Shown piece after piece: positions 7,668 to 15,700 of a stretch of 64,000 nt of DNA. Position numbers and translations under genes: made by a program. Numbering within the stretch: position 1 is the stretch's first letter; every line of letters begins with the position of its first letter. The notes beneath the pieces are model-generated. The model was given only the letters and a program-made list of their open reading frames with translations, searched no databases and was not told the DNA's origin. This DNA is from a bacterium (GTDB taxonomy: Bacteria > Vulcanimicrobiota > Vulcanimicrobiia > Vulcanimicrobiales > Vulcanimicrobiaceae), in the NCBI GenBank assembly GCA_021794205.1, contig JAJYRH010000007.1:1-64000 (forward strand), read 5' to 3'.

Positions 7668-9194
7668 TCAGACTCCACCCGAGCGTTCGATCAACGCGAT
7701 TTCCTCGCGGTGCGCTTCGTCGAGCGCTTCCTCGCGCCCGCGCAACATCGATATACCGGCGGCGATGAGCGCGAGCACGGCGAAGACGAAGAGCACGTTG
7801 TGGATCCCGGCGAGCAAATCGGCAGGCGGCGCGTCGAGCGTGTCGCGGAAGTGACCGTAGGAAGCGATCGCCCACGAAAGCAACGAGGATGCGACGGCGA
7901 CGCCGAGACTCGTACCCAGCGTACGCGTGACGTTGAGCACGCCGCCTGCGGCGCCCAAGCGGTGCATCGGTGCGGCTCCCATGATCGCGCTGTTGTTCGG
8001 CGAGGTGAAGAGCCCCTGACCGAGGCCGAAGATCGCGAGCAACGCGGTGACGGCGACGAGCGAACCCGGCGCTCCGTCGAGCGCGAATGCGAGCCCGACC
8101 AGCGAGAGCGCGGCGATCGCCATCCCAATCGCGGTGAGCCAACGCGGACCGAGTTTATCGGAGAGCGCTCCGGCGAACGGCGCGATGATGCCGAGCGCGA
8201 TGGGGATCGTTGCCAAGCGCAACCCGGCGGCGAAGGGCGCGTCGTGATAGCCGCCTTCGAGCGCGAACGGCACGAGCAGAAAGACGCCGAACAGCAAGCC
8301 GTACGAGATGAGCCCGGCGAGATTGCCAGCGCTGAATGCATGCGATTTGAAGAGCGTGAGATCGATGAGCGGCGGTTTCGCGCGCCGTTGATGGAGCACG
8401 AAGATGACGATGAGCGCGACGCCGGCGATCGCGCAGCCGATGAAGAGCGGCGAGGCGAGCCCCCAACTCGGCGCTTCGCTCAGCGCGATCAGCACGAGCG
8501 CGAGTGCGGGCGTCAGCAGCCACGCACCGAGCCAGTCGAAGCCGCGGTCGTGAAGATGCATTCCTTCGGTGCGCGGCAGCACGAACCAGCCGAGAATCGT
8601 GCCGAGGATACCCGCGGGAACGTTGATCCAGAAGACCCACCGCCACCCGATCGCTTGAATCAGCAAGCCGCCGAGCGCGGGGCCGAGCGAGAGCCCGATC
8701 GCTTGTGCGGCGCCCTGAATGCCGATCGCGCGACCACGCCGTTGCGGTCCCGCCGCAGCGGTGATAATCGCCACGCTGTTCGCCTGGAGCAATCCCGCGC
8801 CGATCGCCTGCAGCACGCGGGCCGCGATGAGAATGCCGAGTGAATCTGCGAAGCCGCAGAGCCCCGAGCCGAGAATGAAGACGAGAAAGCCCCCGGTGTA
8901 GAGCAATTTCCGCCCGTAGATATCGGCGAGTCGGCCGAAGATCGGCAGTGTCGATGCGAGAACGAGCAGATAGGCGAGCGAGACCCAGCTGACGTCGGCG
9001 AGCGAGGCGCGGAACGTCGTCTGTAGCGTCGGGAGAACCAACTGCGCGATGCTCGCGTCGAGCTGCCCCATAAAGGCGCCGATGCAGACCGTTCCCACCA
9101 CCAGCCACGGATAGCTCTCCATCCGCGCGAGCGAGGGCAGGGCACCGGGTTCCCAGTGCGTCGATGATGCGGGCGTCGCCGGAGATTCGTTCAT
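7668..9194 (-). CDS. MFS drug/proton antiporter, DHA2 (EmrB/QacA) family
   Basis: A 508-residue polytopic protein with about 14 membrane segments. The early motif MGQLDASIAQLVLPTLQ (helix 1, motif D1), the loop LADIYGRKLLY (motif A, GRxADxxGRKxx) and the antiporter helix 5 GLSLGPALGGLL (motif C, gxxxGPxxGG) identify the 14-TM DHA2 multidrug exporters. The N-terminal ~30 residues are hydrophilic. No EmrA-type periplasmic adaptor is adjacent. It lies between a TauE-like permease and a secreted protein in one minus-strand run; the substrate cannot be deduced. Confidence 0.92.
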   Translation of the reverse strand: MNESPATPASSTHWEPGALPSLARMESYPWLVVGTVCIGAFMGQLDASIAQLVLPTLQTTFRASLADVSWVSLAYLLVLASTLPIFGRLADIYGRKLLYTGGFLVFILGSGLCGFADSLGILIAARVLQAIGAGLLQANSVAIITAAAGPQRRGRAIGIQGAAQAIGLSLGPALGGLLIQAIGWRWVFWINVPAGILGTILGWFVLPRTEGMHLHDRGFDWLGAWLLTPALALVLIALSEAPSWGLASPLFIGCAIAGVALIVIFVLHQRRAKPPLIDLTLFKSHAFSAGNLAGLISYGLLFGVFLLVPFALEGGYHDAPFAAGLRLATIPIALGIIAPFAGALSDKLGPRWLTAIGMAIAALSLVGLAFALDGAPGSLVAVTALLAIFGLGQGLFTSPNNSAIMGAAPMHRLGAAGGVLNVTRTLGTSLGVAVASSLLSWAIASYGHFRDTLDAPPADLLAGIHNVLFVFAVLALIAAGISMLRGREEALDEAHREEIALIERSGGV

Positions 9195-9212
9195 CGCTTC
9201 ACAGCCTACGCC

Positions 9213-9986
9213 TTAAAGTACGTGCGTGTCTCGCAGCAACATCGCAGCGGCGGCGAGGAGGAGTGCAAACGAGACGACCGAGAGGAGTTGCGCTGCGTGC
9301 AGTCGTGCGGCGATGCGCGGGCCGAGCGTGCCGCCCGCGATCCCGCCGAGAAAGAGTGGAATCGCGCGGAGAAAATCGACGTCGCCGGCGAGCCCGTGCG
9401 CGATAAGGCCGATCGGCGAGGTGAGGGCGATCGCGAACTGTGAGGTCGCCGTGATGCTGTGGATCGGAACGTCGGAGAAATAGGCGAGCGCGGGAACGAT
9501 CGCGATGCCGCCGCCGATCCCAAAGAGCCCGCCGAGAATGCCGGCGAAGAATCCGGCGAGTAGCGAGGCGACCGGGTGCATCGTCCGCGGCGCGCCCTCG
9601 CGATTCGTGCCCGAGAGTGCGAGCCGCGAGCGGCGCAGCCCAAAATCGAGTGCGACGCCGACGACGAGCGCGGCGAAGAGCCAATCGAAGATCGGGCTGG
9701 CGATGCGTTCGACGATCCGCGAGCCGAGGAGTGCGCCGGGTACACCGCCCGCGACGACGAGCAGGCCCACGCGGAGATTGACGCGGCGAGCGCGGAGGTT
9801 CGCAATCGTACTGCTCGCGCCGTTGGCGACGACCATCGCCAACGACATCCCCGCGGCGACCGCGGGATCGAAACCGAACGCGAGTCGCAAAATCGGCACC
9901 ATTAAAAAACCGCCGCCCAAGCCGACCATCGAACCGAGCGCGCTTGCCGCCAGCGCTGCGAGAAAGAGGGCGAGCGCTTCGATCAC
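9213..9986 (-). CDS. TauE/SafE (DUF81) family membrane permease
   Basis: A 257-residue protein with about eight membrane segments in two homologous halves; each half starts with a glycine-rich hairpin typical of the family: GSMVGLGGGFLMVPIL near residues 18-33 and GILGGLFGIGGGIAIVPAL near 148-166. TauE/SafE proteins export sulfite, sulfoacetate or other organosulfur anions, though many family members are uncharacterised. Its ATG overlaps the stop of the upstream CHASE2-cyclase gene by 4 nt, so the two are translationally coupled. Confidence 0.9.
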   Translation of the reverse strand: MIEALALFLAALAASALGSMVGLGGGFLMVPILRLAFGFDPAVAAGMSLAMVVANGASSTIANLRARRVNLRVGLLVVAGGVPGALLGSRIVERIASPIFDWLFAALVVGVALDFGLRRSRLALSGTNREGAPRTMHPVASLLAGFFAGILGGLFGIGGGIAIVPALAYFSDVPIHSITATSQFAIALTSPIGLIAHGLAGDVDFLRAIPLFLGGIAGGTLGPRIAARLHAAQLLSVVSFALLLAAAAMLLRDTHVL

Positions 9987-11890
9987 GCCGAGGGTGCTTC
10001 GGCGGGAGCCTCGCGCGTCGGCACGACGACATCGAAGATGCGGAGCGGTTCGGCTTTGCCTTTGACGTTGACCGAATCGAGTTCGGTCACGTTAACGAGC
10101 CCCTTGACCTCGTTGTAGGTCGTCTCGCTGATGATGATTTGCCCGCCCTTCGCAACGTTGTAGAGGCGCGCCGCGGTATTGACGTTGTCGCCGATCACCG
10201 TATAGTTCATGCGCGAACTCGAGCCGAGGTTTCCCATCACCACCTCGCCGGTATTGATCCCCATGCCGACGGTGAAAACTTTGCGTCCCTGCGTCGACCA
10301 TTTTGCGGCGAGCTCGGCGATGCGTTGCTGCTGTTCGATCGCGGCGAGAACGGCGTTCTTCGCGTCGTCGGGAGTTTGGTAGGGAGCGGAGAAGACGGCC
10401 ATCACGCAGTCGCCAATGAACTTGTCGACGTAGCCGCCGTATTTAAAGATGATCTTGACCATCTCTTCGAAGTACTCGTTGAGCTGGTTATAGATATCCT
10501 CGGGGCTCATCGTCTCCGACATTGCGGTGAAACCGCGGATATCGCTGTAGAAGATCGTCGATTTCACGCGTTTGCCTTTGAGCGAGAGCGCGCCGGAGGG
10601 ATCCTCGGATTCGAGAATCTCGGCGACGACCGCCGGGCTCACGTGCATGCCGAAGAGATTGGTGACGACGCGGCGCTGCGCGCCCTCGATAATGGTTCGG
10701 AATGCGGCGACGAAGGTGACCGCCAAAATCATCGCCGCAACGACGTGGATGAGATCGAACCAGAGTAAGTGCGTGACGAAAAGGGCCGCGTTTATCCAGG
10801 CGTAGGCGAGAATCGTCACCGCCGAGACGCCGAGCGCGATCGCGAAACGCGCCGACATGAGGAAAAGCGCGAGAAGCAGTGGGAGCCCGACGATGAGCGC
10901 GATGTCGACCCACGTCGGCAACGTATGGATATAGATTCCCCGCAGCATCTGATCGGTGAGCCGCGCGTTCACGTAGACTCCCGGCATCTTGCCGCGCGCC
11001 GTGATCACGAAATCCCCGAGCGCTTGCGCGGTCGCCCCGACATAGATCAAACGCCCCTTCGCGAAGAGCCGTAGCTGCGAGATGGGAACGGTCAGCGCGT
11101 CGGCGAGAGACATCTGCCCGCCGCCGATGAAGGTGGGGGCGGTGCTCTGTTCGGCGCCGACGCGGCCGCTAACGGCCTGGGTCGACGCATAATGGGGAGG
11201 CAATAAAAGAATGCGCCCGTGCAGGCGCGGCGTCTTCGCGAAATCGATCGTATGGCCGAGATAGGTTTGCGCCGCCGCAGCCGCGAGCGAATAGAACGTC
11301 TGGTCGGAGAAAAATCCTGATCCGCTCGTGCGAATCTTCGGAAACTGCCCCGAGGTGTAGCTGCCGACGCTATCCGAGCTCGAGAATCCCATCGCCGCCG
11401 TATGTCGAGCGAGAACGGGAATCACCGGCTCGATACCGATCTGTCCGGTCGTCGTGGTGTTGAGTGCGTAGGCGAGGACCGTCGGCACCTTCGCAATCGC
11501 CCTGCCGAAGATTGCATCTTGGCGGGCGCTCGGACTCGGGTCGAGGAAATCGATATCGAAGGCGACCGTCTTCGCTCCGGCCTTCGCGAGCCGGTCGAGG
11601 AGCGTGCCGTAGACGCCGCGACGGAAGGGCCAGGTTCCCAGCCCAGCACTCGTATGTCCGCTCAACGAGTAATCGTCGAGCGTAATCATCGCAAGGTTAT
11701 TGTTGGGGCTTCCGTAGCCGGGGTTTTTGAGGCCGATGCGATCTGCGTGCGCGAGCACCGTAATGTGGGCGATGTAATCGGCGAGCCGAGAGAGCTGGGG
11801 ATTCTGCGAATAGAAGCTCGCGATGCCGATCCCGCTGGCGACGAGCGCGAGAACGACGGCTATCCCGAGCGACTGGAGTTTCTTTTTCAC
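9983..11890 (-). CDS. CHASE2-domain class III adenylate/guanylate cyclase
   Basis: A 635-residue membrane signalling enzyme: N-terminal membrane anchor (about 8-28), extracytoplasmic CHASE2 sensor (about 30-315; TVAFDIDFLDPS is typical), three closely spaced membrane helices (about 325-400) and a class III cyclase domain from about residue 440. The catalytic core has the metal-binding aspartate in YSDIRGFTAMSE, VDKFIGDCVMAVF, and YTVIGDNVNTAARLYN, so both metal Asp residues, the adenine-specifying Lys/Asp pair and the transition-state Asn/Arg pair all look present; cAMP is the likely product. The CHASE2 ligand is unknown. Coupled to a TauE-like permease. Confidence 0.92.
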   Translation of the reverse strand: MKKKLQSLGIAVVLALVASGIGIASFYSQNPQLSRLADYIAHITVLAHADRIGLKNPGYGSPNNNLAMITLDDYSLSGHTSAGLGTWPFRRGVYGTLLDRLAKAGAKTVAFDIDFLDPSPSARQDAIFGRAIAKVPTVLAYALNTTTTGQIGIEPVIPVLARHTAAMGFSSSDSVGSYTSGQFPKIRTSGSGFFSDQTFYSLAAAAAQTYLGHTIDFAKTPRLHGRILLLPPHYASTQAVSGRVGAEQSTAPTFIGGGQMSLADALTVPISQLRLFAKGRLIYVGATAQALGDFVITARGKMPGVYVNARLTDQMLRGIYIHTLPTWVDIALIVGLPLLLALFLMSARFAIALGVSAVTILAYAWINAALFVTHLLWFDLIHVVAAMILAVTFVAAFRTIIEGAQRRVVTNLFGMHVSPAVVAEILESEDPSGALSLKGKRVKSTIFYSDIRGFTAMSETMSPEDIYNQLNEYFEEMVKIIFKYGGYVDKFIGDCVMAVFSAPYQTPDDAKNAVLAAIEQQQRIAELAAKWSTQGRKVFTVGMGINTGEVVMGNLGSSSRMNYTVIGDNVNTAARLYNVAKGGQIIISETTYNEVKGLVNVTELDSVNVKGKAEPLRIFDVVVPTREAPAEAPSA

Positions 11891-11926
11891 GGTCTCCCCT
11901 CTACGCGCCGAGTAGCGGCGGCGCGT

Positions 11927-12487
11927 TTAGTTCACGCGGCCGATGTAACGCCGATCTCGCGTATCGATACGGATGACGGTATCGGGTTCGATGAAGAGCG
12001 GCACCTGAACGATCGCGCCGGTCTCGAGCTTTGCGGGTTTGGTGGTATTCGTCGCGGTGTCGCCCTTAAAGCCCGGGTCCGTTTCGACGATGCGCAATTC
12101 GACGTGCGGCGGGAGCTCGACGCCGATCGCGGTGCCGTCGTGAAACTGGACGTCGACCGACATCCCGTCGCGAAGAAAATCCGCGGGGCCGCCGATGAGA
12201 TCGCGCTGGATGGTGACGTTTTCGAACGACTCCTGGTCCATGAAGTGGAAGCCCTCGTCGTCGTTATAGAGCATCTGCATCGTTCGATTGTCGAGCGTCG
12301 CGCGTTCGACTTTCTCGCCGGCGCGGAAAGTGCGTTCCACCGTCGCGCCGGTGCGCACGTTCTTCAGGCGCGTCCTGACGAACGCCGAGCCCTTGCCGGG
12401 TTTTACGTGGAGAAATTCGATCACGGTCCAGAGGTTGTTGTCCAACAGAATCGTGACGCCATTACGAAAATCATTCGATGAGATCAT
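11927..12487 (-). CDS. efp: Translation elongation factor P
   Basis: 186 residues, the normal length for EF-P, which enters the ribosomal E site and relieves stalling at polyproline. Three domains are evident: a KOW-like N-terminus (residues 1-64) carrying the modified-site loop HVKPGKGSAF with Lys32 at the tip, and two OB domains ending in GDTATNTTKPAKLETGAIVQV and the C-terminal TRDRRYIGRVN. The start is fixed by MISSNDFRNG; longer upstream frames are not EF-P. No epmA/epmB or earP modifying gene is in the window. Confidence 0.96.
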   Translation of the reverse strand: MISSNDFRNGVTILLDNNLWTVIEFLHVKPGKGSAFVRTRLKNVRTGATVERTFRAGEKVERATLDNRTMQMLYNDDEGFHFMDQESFENVTIQRDLIGGPADFLRDGMSVDVQFHDGTAIGVELPPHVELRIVETDPGFKGDTATNTTKPAKLETGAIVQVPLFIEPDTVIRIDTRDRRYIGRVN

Positions 12488-12623
12488 AGCCCGCCCCAAT
12501 ACGGGCCGCGCCTCGCGAAGCCCTGTGCGCCGGGCTATCGGAAGAGTGCGAGAAAAGTCTCCGGTCTCGGCACCGGCGCTCTCGGGCTCAGGGCATCGCC
12601 CGGAGAGGCGCGTACCAACGGCG

Positions 12624-12630
12624 AAGGAGG
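12624..12630 (+). promoter_or_regulatory. Strong Shine-Dalgarno (AAGGAGG)
   Basis: A full AAGGAGG lies 7 bases before the ATG at 12638. It is one of the strongest ribosome-binding sites in the window and supports translation of the otherwise unremarkable 102-residue protein that follows. Confidence 0.8.
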
Positions 12631-12637
12631 CCCCCCT

Positions 12638-12946
12638 ATGGGAACGACCCGCTCGCAGCTGTGCCGGGAGAGCTTGGTTGGGCTGGCGCAAAAATATCTC
12701 TGGTGGAGTTCGCCCGAGGCGGCGCTGCGTTCGCCCAATCGCGTGATCGCCCAGGTCTTAGAGCTGGGAGACTTCGATGACGTCCAACGTCTGGTCGAGC
12801 TGTTCGGCGAAAGGGAACTCGTATCGGTCCTCGAGCATGCCGAGCCCGGATGGTTTTCGCCAAAATCGTGGGCATACTGGCACTATCGTCTCGGTCTTAC
12901 GCCATACCACGGTACGCCGCCGGCCGTGCCTCGCCGAGCGCTGTAA
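12638..12946 (+). CDS. Small partner protein of an AbiEii-like nucleotidyltransferase (DUF6922-like)
   Basis: A 102-residue, soluble, helical protein without a recognised DNA-binding motif. Features are QKYLWWSSPEAAL near residues 18-30 and WFSPKSWAYWHYRLGL near 71-86. Short proteins with the W-W-S-P-E-A/W-x-YW-R pattern regularly precede AbiEii-type nucleotidyltransferase genes and are treated as candidate antitoxins or partners (family name given from memory). The gap to the toxin-like gene is only 12 nt. It is divergent from efp. Confidence 0.75.
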   Translation: MGTTRSQLCRESLVGLAQKYLWWSSPEAALRSPNRVIAQVLELGDFDDVQRLVELFGERELVSVLEHAEPGWFSPKSWAYWHYRLGLTPYHGTPPAVPRRAL

Positions 12947-12958
12947 AGCAGACGCACC

Positions 12959-13618
12959 ATGAAGCCGCTCCTCGCAACGCTGGATGAAGCGCAACGCGAT
13001 CTTTGGAACGATCTTGCTCCGGCGGCGCGGCTTGGGTTCGTTCTTTACGGAGGGACGGCCGTCGCTCTTCGATACGGGCATCGCCGATCGATCGATTTCG
13101 ATTTCTTTACGGATCGCGTTCTCGATAAGGATGCAATGCGCTCGGCGATGCCGTTTTTGCGGAGAGCGACGGTCCTTCAAGACTCTGTAAACACGCTGAC
13201 CGTACTGACCGCGACCTCGCGGCCGGTGAAATGCTCGTTCTTCGGATCGCTATCGATCGGTCGTGTCGGTGAACCGGAAATGACCGAGGATGGAGTTCTC
13301 GTCGTCGCTTCATCGCTCGACCTGCTCGCTACGAAATGGAAAGCTATTTTTGACCGTATCGAAGCGAAAGACTATCTCGATATCGCGGCGATCGTTCGCG
13401 GCGGGACCCCACTCGATAGTGGGCTTGCCGCCGGGCGGGCCCTCTTCGGCTTGGCTTTTCAAGCTTCAGAGGCGCTCAAGGCGCTCGTCTATTTTCACGG
13501 AGGTGATCTCCATGAACTTTCTACGGAAGACCGCGAATACTTAATCGCTGCAGCGAGCGCGGTGCGTCGGATTCCGGCGATGCAGAGAGTGTCTTCGAGC
13601 CTCTCTGCATTTTCTTAA
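12959..13618 (+). CDS. AbiEii/AbiGii-type nucleotidyltransferase (putative toxin)
   Basis: 219 residues. The nucleotidyltransferase core is seen in LYGGTAVALRYGHRRSIDFDFFTD (residues 28-51, written here across the turn): a GG[T]A[V] turn followed by the catalytic SxDxDF pair, as in AbiEii/AbiGii/MenT-like enzymes. A third acidic position may lie in EARDYLD-like KDYLDIAAI (about 139). Characterised relatives pyrophosphorylate or nucleotidylate tRNA acceptors and work as the toxin in abortive-infection systems. It follows its small partner by 12 nt. A housekeeping role cannot be excluded. Confidence 0.85.
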   Translation: MKPLLATLDEAQRDLWNDLAPAARLGFVLYGGTAVALRYGHRRSIDFDFFTDRVLDKDAMRSAMPFLRRATVLQDSVNTLTVLTATSRPVKCSFFGSLSIGRVGEPEMTEDGVLVVASSLDLLATKWKAIFDRIEAKDYLDIAAIVRGGTPLDSGLAAGRALFGLAFQASEALKALVYFHGGDLHELSTEDREYLIAAASAVRRIPAMQRVSSSLSAFS

Positions 13619-13631
13619 GCGTCAGGTGGCG

Positions 13632-14246
13632 CTACTTTTTCGGCGCGCCACGTCCCTTCAGGAACGGGATCGGGTTCTCCACACCGGCACGGAGGCGTTC
13701 GATGTTTTCGCGGTGGCGATAAACGATCAAGAGTGCGACGGCAGCGCCGTAGAGCGTCTCCCACGCCGAGCGGGTGAAGAGCCAGAGCGACGGTACGACG
13801 AGCAGCCCGGCGAGCATCGAGCCGACCGAGGAGTACGGGGTGAGCACGAGCGCGCCGAGTAACCAGCCGGCGATCGCGACGGCGACGGCGGCGGGGCTCA
13901 GCGCGAGCGTCGCGCCGAGCATCGTCGCAACGCCCTTCCCACCGTTGAATGCAAGCCACGGTGAAAAGCAGTGGCCGAGAACTGCGGCCAACGCGGCGAC
14001 CGCTTGCACAGCATCCCCGCGTCCGAAATGCGCGGCGAGCAGCACCGGGAGCGCGCCCTTGGCGGCGTCGAGTAATAAGACCGCAGCAGCACCGCGTTTC
14101 CCGAGCGAGCGAAGAGCATTCATCGCGCCTATATTGCCGGATCCTTGCGCGCGGATATCGGTTGAGAAGAACAGGCGGCCGACGACGAGCCCGAACGGAA
14201 TCGAGCCGACCGCGAAGGCAAAGATCGCTAGGAGGGCGTCGGCCAC
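13632..14246 (-). CDS. plsY: Acyl-phosphate glycerol-3-phosphate acyltransferase
   Basis: A 204-residue polytopic enzyme that acylates glycerol-3-phosphate using acyl-phosphate in the first step of phospholipid synthesis. The three PlsY loop motifs are visible: GSGNIGAMNALR (about 36-47), GHCFSPWLAFNGGKGVAT (about 92-109) and YRHRENIERL near the C-terminus. Five membrane helices are predicted by eye. Its start lies inside the end of der (19-nt overlap), so the two are co-translated. The acyl-phosphate synthase PlsX is not in the window. Confidence 0.95.
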   Translation of the reverse strand: MADALLAIFAFAVGSIPFGLVVGRLFFSTDIRAQGSGNIGAMNALRSLGKRGAAAVLLLDAAKGALPVLLAAHFGRGDAVQAVAALAAVLGHCFSPWLAFNGGKGVATMLGATLALSPAAVAVAIAGWLLGALVLTPYSSVGSMLAGLLVVPSLWLFTRSAWETLYGAAVALLIVYRHRENIERLRAGVENPIPFLKGRGAPKK

Positions 14247-15637
14247 GGTGCCTCCTCGCGCTCCTCGCTACGGCGCGGGCGAAATTCAATCGTGAGCGGC
14301 ACTCCCTCGAAATCGTAGGCTTCGCGAATCGTATGTTCGAGAAAACGCCGATAGGAGGGCTGCACGAGATCGGGATCGTTGCAGTGCATGATGAAGAGCG
14401 GCGGATGCGCCGCGACCTGCGCCGCGTAGAAGATCCGTAGGGCTTTCCCGCCCGAGATCGGTGCCGGGTGCGCCATCACCGCATCGCGGATCAGCGCGTT
14501 GAGCTGTCCCGTCGGTGCGCGCCGATCGAGATTTTCGCAGACGTGCGCGACCAAGGGCATGAGGCCACCGAGTTTTCGGTGCGTCATCGCCGAGAGAAAC
14601 GCGATCGGTGCGAATCGTGCGAACGGGAGAATATCGTAGATCGCGTTCTTGAGGTCGCCTTGCTGGTACTCGCCTTGCTCGCGAACGAGATCCCACTTGT
14701 TGCCGATCAAAATCACGCCTTTGCGTTCCTCGATGGCGAGCCCCACGAGCCGGCGATCCTGTGCGGTGATGCCGTGCATCGAATCGAAGACGATGAGCGC
14801 GATATCGCAACGGGCGAGCGCATTGAGGCTCCGGAGCGTCGCGTAGTATTCGATATCGCCGATCGCTTCGGGGCGTTTGCGCATCCCGGCGGTATCGACC
14901 AGTCGATACTTCCCACCACGCCAGAGCAATTCGGTATCGATCGCATCGCGCGTCGTCCCCGCGACGTCGGAGACGATCGCACGCTCCTGGCCGACGAGGG
15001 AGTTGAGCAGCGACGATTTCCCGACGTTGGGGCGCCCGACGATGGCGAGCGATATCTCGCCGCTGCGCACGGCATTCGGGGTGTTCTCCGGGAGTGCCTC
15101 AACGATGCGGTCGAGGAGATCGCCCGTGCCCTCGCCATGGATCGCCGAGACGACGATGGGGACGCCGAAGCCCAAGCGCGAGAACTCGGCGGTCGCACTA
15201 TCGGCGGCACTCGGCGACTCGGCTTTGTTGGCGACGAGGATGATCTTTCGGCGAATCCGTCTGAGGATCGCGGCGACGTCTTCATCGAGGGGATTCGCCC
15301 CTTCGCGAGCGTCGACGACGAAGACGATGGCGTCGGCGGCGGCCGCTGCGGCCTCGGCTTGCCGCCGGGTCGTCTCGGCGAAGGCATCCCCATGCGCGAC
15401 CGCCGCCTCGGGGTCGATGCCGGCGGTATCGACGAGATTAAAGGTGCGTCCCTGCCACTCCGCAAGGGCGTAGAGCCGGTCGCGGGTGACTCCGGGGGTG
15501 TCCTCGACGATCGCGAGCCGCGCGCCGACGAGCCGGTTGAAGAGCGCGCTCTTGCCGACGTTTGGGCGACCGACGATGGCGACGGTCGCCGGTTCGACGC
15601 GCGCGAGAACCGGCGCCTCCGATGCTTCTAAATCCAC
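14228..15637 (-). CDS. der: Ribosome biogenesis GTPase Der (EngA)
   Basis: 469 residues from a GTG at 15637 (MDLEASEAPV); there is no ATG between it and the divergent miaB. Two tandem GTPase domains give P-loops GRPNVGKS at 23-30 and again near 199-206, each with its own DTAG (G3) and NKxE/NKWD (G4) motifs, followed by the KH-like C-terminal domain (FIMHCNDPDLV...SYRRFLEHTIRE). Der is needed for maturation of the 50S subunit. The tandem G-domain layout is unique to this family. Confidence 0.96.
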   Translation of the reverse strand: MDLEASEAPVLARVEPATVAIVGRPNVGKSALFNRLVGARLAIVEDTPGVTRDRLYALAEWQGRTFNLVDTAGIDPEAAVAHGDAFAETTRRQAEAAAAAADAIVFVVDAREGANPLDEDVAAILRRIRRKIILVANKAESPSAADSATAEFSRLGFGVPIVVSAIHGEGTGDLLDRIVEALPENTPNAVRSGEISLAIVGRPNVGKSSLLNSLVGQERAIVSDVAGTTRDAIDTELLWRGGKYRLVDTAGMRKRPEAIGDIEYYATLRSLNALARCDIALIVFDSMHGITAQDRRLVGLAIEERKGVILIGNKWDLVREQGEYQQGDLKNAIYDILPFARFAPIAFLSAMTHRKLGGLMPLVAHVCENLDRRAPTGQLNALIRDAVMAHPAPISGGKALRIFYAAQVAAHPPLFIMHCNDPDLVQPSYRRFLEHTIREAYDFEGVPLTIEFRPRRSEEREEAPWPTPS

Positions 15638-15700
15638 CGGCGGGAGATTGGCCGTTCGGTCGGAGTTTGCCCGCCTCGCGACGAAGAGAGCGGTTCTTCC

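Noticed and set aside
12959-13618. Classical AbiEi/AbiEii pair
   Set aside because: The upstream partner is 102 residues without the winged-helix AbiEi domain, so it is described only as AbiEii-like.
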